NCBI GenBank assembly: GCA_029256485.1
Contig: JAQSXU010000005.1
Coordinates: 1-64,000, forward strand
Length of the DNA stretch: 64,000 nucleotides
Reading direction: 5' to 3'
Source: Clostridiaceae bacterium
GTDB lineage: Bacteria; Bacillota_A; Clostridia; Clostridiales; Clostridiaceae
Part shown: positions 61,485-64,000 of the stretch, one piece after another
Layout: every line of letters begins with the position of its first letter
Numbering within the stretch: position 1 is the stretch's first letter
The notes under the pieces: model-generated
Told to the model about the DNA's origin: nothing
Database searches by the model: none
What the model saw: only the letters and a program-made list of their open reading frames with translations
Position numbers and translations under genes: made by a program

Positions 61485-61889
61485 ATGAATAGCAATGTTA
61501 AAGATAAATTTAGAAATTGGGTTTCTTTACTTAAACAAAAGGCAAAAAAGCTAAAAAAGGAAATAGGGGCATTATATCTGGCATATAAAAGGCCGGACGT
61601 GCCTATTTATGCAAAAATAGCTTCAATTCTGGTGGTAAGCTACGCTTTAAGCCCTATTGATCTTATACCAGATTTTGTACCAATTTTGGGTTATGTTGAT
61701 GATTTGATTTTGATACCATTAGGTATTACCTTAGCTGTAAAATTAATACCAGAGGATATTATGAATGAATGCAGGCAGCAATCAGAGGAAATATTTAAAG
61801 AAGGCAAACCTAAGAATTGGATTGTTGGCGGAATTATTATATTTATTTGGATCATAATAATTATTTTTGTTTTAAAAAGATATTTCTAA
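61485..61889 (+). CDS. DUF1232 (YkvA-like) membrane protein
   Basis: A 134-residue protein with the DUF1232 core YAKIASILVVSYALSPIDLI, PDFVPILGYVDDLILIPLG and a C-terminal membrane helix. It starts 39 bp after the manganese exporter with TTGAGGTGATTT, so the two may be co-transcribed. Function unknown. Confidence 0.85.
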   Translation: MNSNVKDKFRNWVSLLKQKAKKLKKEIGALYLAYKRPDVPIYAKIASILVVSYALSPIDLIPDFVPILGYVDDLILIPLGITLAVKLIPEDIMNECRQQSEEIFKEGKPKNWIVGGIIIFIWIIIIIFVLKRYF

Positions 61890-61957
61890 AAAAGTTTTAA
61901 ATGCTAATACTTATCAAGATCATTGATAAAAAACAGAAAAGTGGGCAAGATTAAGAT

Positions 61958-61992
61958 TGTCGAATGCTACCAGGTAGCACCCGAATTTTGCG
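61958..61992 (+). repeat. REP-like repeat, copy 3
   Basis: TGTCGAATGCTACCAGGTAG, then CACCCGAATTTTGCG. The 29 leftmost bases equal copy 1. It lies 68 bp after the DUF1232 gene. Confidence 0.8.
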
Positions 61993-62076
61993 TTTTTAAA
62001 TATTGTAACAAATGTTACTGAAGTTAAAATATAAAAGTACTAAAATAAACTTATAGAAGTAAAGGGAGGTTGTAAT

Positions 62077-62418
62077 ATGTCATTAAATTCAATTAAGAAC
62101 ATTGATTTTTCAAAGATTCTAGAGATGAAAACTCTTGTAGAATACAATGAAGGTCAAGTAGTTAGCAGAACTCTTTCTCAAGGTAAAAATGTAAGTGTAA
62201 CCTTGTTTGCTTTTGATAAGGGAGAGGAAATAAGTTCTCATTCTTCAAGCGGAGATGCCTTAGTATATATTTTAGATGGTGAGGCACAAATCACTATAGA
62301 TAATGAGAAATTCAATTTAATAGAGGGTCAAACAATTGTAATGCCGAAGGGAATTGCACATGCTCTTTTAGCAACAGAAAAGTTTAAAATGCTTTTGGTT
62401 GTAGTGTTTAATGCATAA
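62077..62418 (+). CDS. small cupin domain protein
   Basis: A 113-residue single-domain cupin. Metal-binding His pair region SSHSSSGDALVYILDGEAQI (about 56-75) and second motif LIEGQTIVMPKGIAHALLA are present. AAAGGGAGGTTGTAAT precedes the ATG. Many such proteins in Clostridia are of unknown function. It stands between repeat copies 3 and 4. Confidence 0.85.
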   Translation: MSLNSIKNIDFSKILEMKTLVEYNEGQVVSRTLSQGKNVSVTLFAFDKGEEISSHSSSGDALVYILDGEAQITIDNEKFNLIEGQTIVMPKGIAHALLATEKFKMLLVVVFNA

Positions 62419-62457
62419 GTAAAATAAAATGTGAAAACGGGGATTTTGATGAATTAT

Positions 62458-62492
62458 CTGGAATGCTACCAGGTAGAACCCGAATTATGTCA
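62458..62492 (+). repeat. REP-like repeat, copy 4
   Basis: GGAATGCTACCAGGTAG, then AACCCGAATTATGTCA. Its right end forms the stop codon and last sense codon of the truncated minus-strand kinase-like gene. Confidence 0.75.
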
Positions 62493-62784
62493 ATAATATT
62501 GCATATAGTTCATAAGCAAAAATATTATTTTCTACTAGATCCCTTAATGAAGAACCTTTAATTTTTTCCATGGTATATCCATTTCGCCCATATCTCATTT
62601 TTTGTTCGATAGGTTTTGGAATTGGTATTGAATAATTTGATACCATATTCATTATTTTATATTCCGTTTTAGTAAAGTTTTCACTTTCAGCAATGTCAGC
62701 AAATATGGGCTTATATAATTTCATGACTGTATTTGAATCAATTTCAAATATGTCTGAGGTAACTCCTTCACCTATTTTTTTCAT
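62485..62784 (-). pseudogene. truncated protein kinase/phosphotransferase-like gene
   Basis: The 99-residue frame begins MKKIGEGVTSDIFEIDSNTV, then MKLYKP, KTEYKIMNMV and IPIPKPIEQK, the N-lobe of an APH/eukaryotic-like kinase: glycine loop, Lys and hinge. It ends at a stop inside repeat copy 4, so the catalytic C-lobe (HxD, DFG-like) is missing; family members have about 250 residues. AAGGAGATAGATTAA precedes the ATG, so expression may continue, but kinase activity is not expected. Confidence 0.7.
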
Positions 62785-62943
62785 TTAATCTATCTCCTTA
62801 ATAATAGAAAATAATATTTATAAAAACTGAATTTTCCGAATATTATTATATCATATAGCACCATCAAGCACTATAAAAAAATTAAGATTATCAGATTATA
62901 ATGAATATATGCAGTTAGATGGTTTCATATGCTTAGCGAACAT

Positions 62944-62979
62944 TGACGAATGCTACCAGGCAGCACCCGATATTTGTCG
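62944..62979 (+). repeat. REP-like repeat, copy 5
   Basis: TGACGAATGCTACCAGGCAG, then CACCCGATATTTGTCG. It overlaps the 3' end of the minus-strand YdcZ gene and encodes its last eight residues and stop. Confidence 0.75.
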
Positions 62980-63411
62980 TGACTTTTTATCAATGATCAA
63001 ATTATATACCAGCCCAACTAGCACCAATAATCCACCAATAAACTTACCGATAGATATATTGCCTTTAGCAAAATAATCTATAACTATACCAGTGAAAAGC
63101 TGTCCTATAAACATTAATAATGTTAAATAAAATGAGGATATTTTAGGTGTAATGTAATTGGATAATACTATTAATAAAACTCCTGCAATACCGCCCAAAT
63201 AAGCCCATAGCGGGATGCCAGCTGATTTTAAACCGGATAAGTTAACTTTTTCTTTGCTTAATATAAAGAATATAATTGAGAAAAATAATCCAACAATGTA
63301 GTTAAAAAGTGTGCTTTGAAAAATTCCTATTTTTTTTGCCAGGTTAGAATTAGTAATTCTTGAAACTACTACTGAAACTCCGGCTAGGATGGAAATGATT
63401 ATATATAACAC
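62953..63411 (-). CDS. YdcZ family (DMT superfamily) transporter, subunit 2
   Basis: A 152-residue membrane protein with about five hydrophobic segments (DUF606/DMT_YdcZ, PF04657): NSNLAKKIGIFQSTLFNYIV, LWAYLGGIAGVLLIVLSNYI, LTLLMFIGQLFTGIVIDYF. GTG 63411 has AGGAGGTAATTTTA before it. The C-terminal tail RQISGAAW is encoded by a REP-like repeat rather than by family sequence. It is 12 bp after its partner and probably forms a heterodimer with it. Confidence 0.85.
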   Translation of the reverse strand: MLYIIISILAGVSVVVSRITNSNLAKKIGIFQSTLFNYIVGLFFSIIFFILSKEKVNLSGLKSAGIPLWAYLGGIAGVLLIVLSNYITPKISSFYLTLLMFIGQLFTGIVIDYFAKGNISIGKFIGGLLVLVGLVYNLIIDKKSRQISGAAW

Positions 63412-63423
63412 TAAAATTACCTC

Positions 63424-63846
63424 CTAAAAAATAGCCATAATAAATATTCCTAGTATAACTAGTAATAATCCGATTATTTTATCCTTTCTAAAAGGAATAG
63501 TTTTCATATCTAGCAGTCCAAAATGGTCTATAATAATAGATGAAATAGCTTGACCGAGCAGGCCTAAAGCAAGCGGTAAGGAAACTCCTAATGCAGTAAA
63601 GCTTAAATTATTAAATAAAACAGTAAAAACTCCAATGGCACCACCGCTGTAAAGATAAAGAGGAAGGCTTTTATTAACTTGAAGTTTTGATTTACTAACC
63701 ATAATAACCAATATTATTGAAAAAAGGCCAACTAAATGAATTACTATTATGGAAAAATAATTTCCTGAAGAGTTTGATAATGTACCATTAAACATAATCA
63801 TTATAGCAATTAACGCACCCATAATAGCTGATAAAATATTGTACAT
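63424..63846 (-). CDS. YdcZ family (DMT superfamily) transporter, subunit 1
   Basis: A 140-residue paralogue with the same fold: GNYFSIIVIHLVGLFSIILV, PLYLYSGGAIGVFTVLFNNL, LPLALGLLGQAISSIIIDHFG. AAGGAGGAAAAAGT precedes the ATG. Paired YdcZ genes are common. The substrate is unknown; small metabolite export is usual for DMT proteins. The pair is divergent from the gene starting at 63960, across a long palindrome. Confidence 0.85.
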   Translation of the reverse strand: MYNILSAIMGALIAIMIMFNGTLSNSSGNYFSIIVIHLVGLFSIILVIMVSKSKLQVNKSLPLYLYSGGAIGVFTVLFNNLSFTALGVSLPLALGLLGQAISSIIIDHFGLLDMKTIPFRKDKIIGLLLVILGIFIMAIF

Positions 63847-63898
63847 ACTTTTTCCTCCTTGATAAATATCATGTTTAATTTATCATGAAATAGTTGAA

Positions 63899-63926
63899 AA
63901 TAACTATGACATATGTCATAGTTATT
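63899..63926. promoter_or_regulatory. 28-bp perfect palindrome, operator candidate
   Basis: Each half reads AATAACTATGACAT. The centre TGACATATGTCA resembles Crp/Fnr-type sites. It lies 52 bp before the YdcZ pair and 33 bp before the divergent gene at 63960, so it may control both. Confidence 0.65.
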
Positions 63927-63959
63927 AAATAAATATAAATTTCATGGAGAAAAGAAATT

Positions 63960-64000
63960 ATGAACAAAATAAATAATTCTAAAATGAAGGACAAGTATAT
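63960..64000 (+). CDS. start of a gene that leaves the window
   Basis: ATG 63960, seven nt after GGAGAAAAGAA-type site, opens MNKINNSKMKDKY before the window ends. Too little remains for assignment. Its position next to a palindromic site and YdcZ transporters would fit a Crp/Fnr-type regulator, which is only a guess. Confidence 0.5.
   Translation, partial: MNKINNSKMKDKY

Overview
The window is low-GC, AT-rich Firmicute DNA with strong AGGAGG-type ribosome binding sites, dense co-directional operons and clostridial families: a SleL/YaaH-type GH18 cortex hydrolase, paired short ChrA proteins, DUF4317, FlxA-like, DUF1232 and PrsW proteins. It fits a free-living Clostridium-like anaerobe chromosome. 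I see no rRNA or tRNA gene, CRISPR array or prophage.

Layout. 1-5.3 kb: end of a GH18 gene, then a divergent pair of SAM-riboswitch units. One drives an M20 amidohydrolase (minus), the other the metNIQ methionine importer (plus). 5.3-7.4 kb: a LysR regulator divergent from a two-gene chromate-type transporter. 7.5-18 kb: a LevR-type sigma-54 activator, an enhancer-like tandem repeat, an exact -24/-12 promoter, and a mannose-family PTS operon (EIIA, B, C, D) continuing into a polyol-type dehydrogenase, a class II aldolase, a glycerol-1-phosphate dehydrogenase (AraM type), a HAD phosphatase (AraL/NagD type) and a decayed rpiB. 18-23.4 kb: thioredoxin-like, PrsW, TtcA-like, zinc-ribbon, DUF2087 and CCA-transferase genes. 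23.6-33 kb: a class II aldolase and then a full homologue of the uncharacterised Escherichia coli yhf cluster (yhfZ, Y, U, T, php, S, X, W) carrying an extra amidase-signature gene. 33-34.3 kb: a RAYT-type transposase bounded by 12-bp inverted repeats. 34.3-46.1 kb: rnz, an ABC importer preceded by what looks like a ribosome-mediated attenuator, and a ten-gene histidine operon (hisZGDBHACFIE). 46-64 kb: housekeeping and signalling genes (ALDH, gap, an MCP fused to a solute-binding domain, GGDEF-EAL, acetyltransferases), a manganese riboswitch with a GDT1-type exporter, several broken genes and two YdcZ transporters.

The strongest leads are the attenuator at 35.3-35.6 kb, with four mutually exclusive helices and a Phe-rich leader peptide; the yhf cluster with its amidase and a duplicated 23-bp operator candidate; the sigma-54 PTS operon with AraM/AraL-type enzymes; a five-copy REP-like repeat at gene 3' ends; and two genes that appear to start at AUA. 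Family assignments come from reading the translations and recalling conserved motifs; no search was run.
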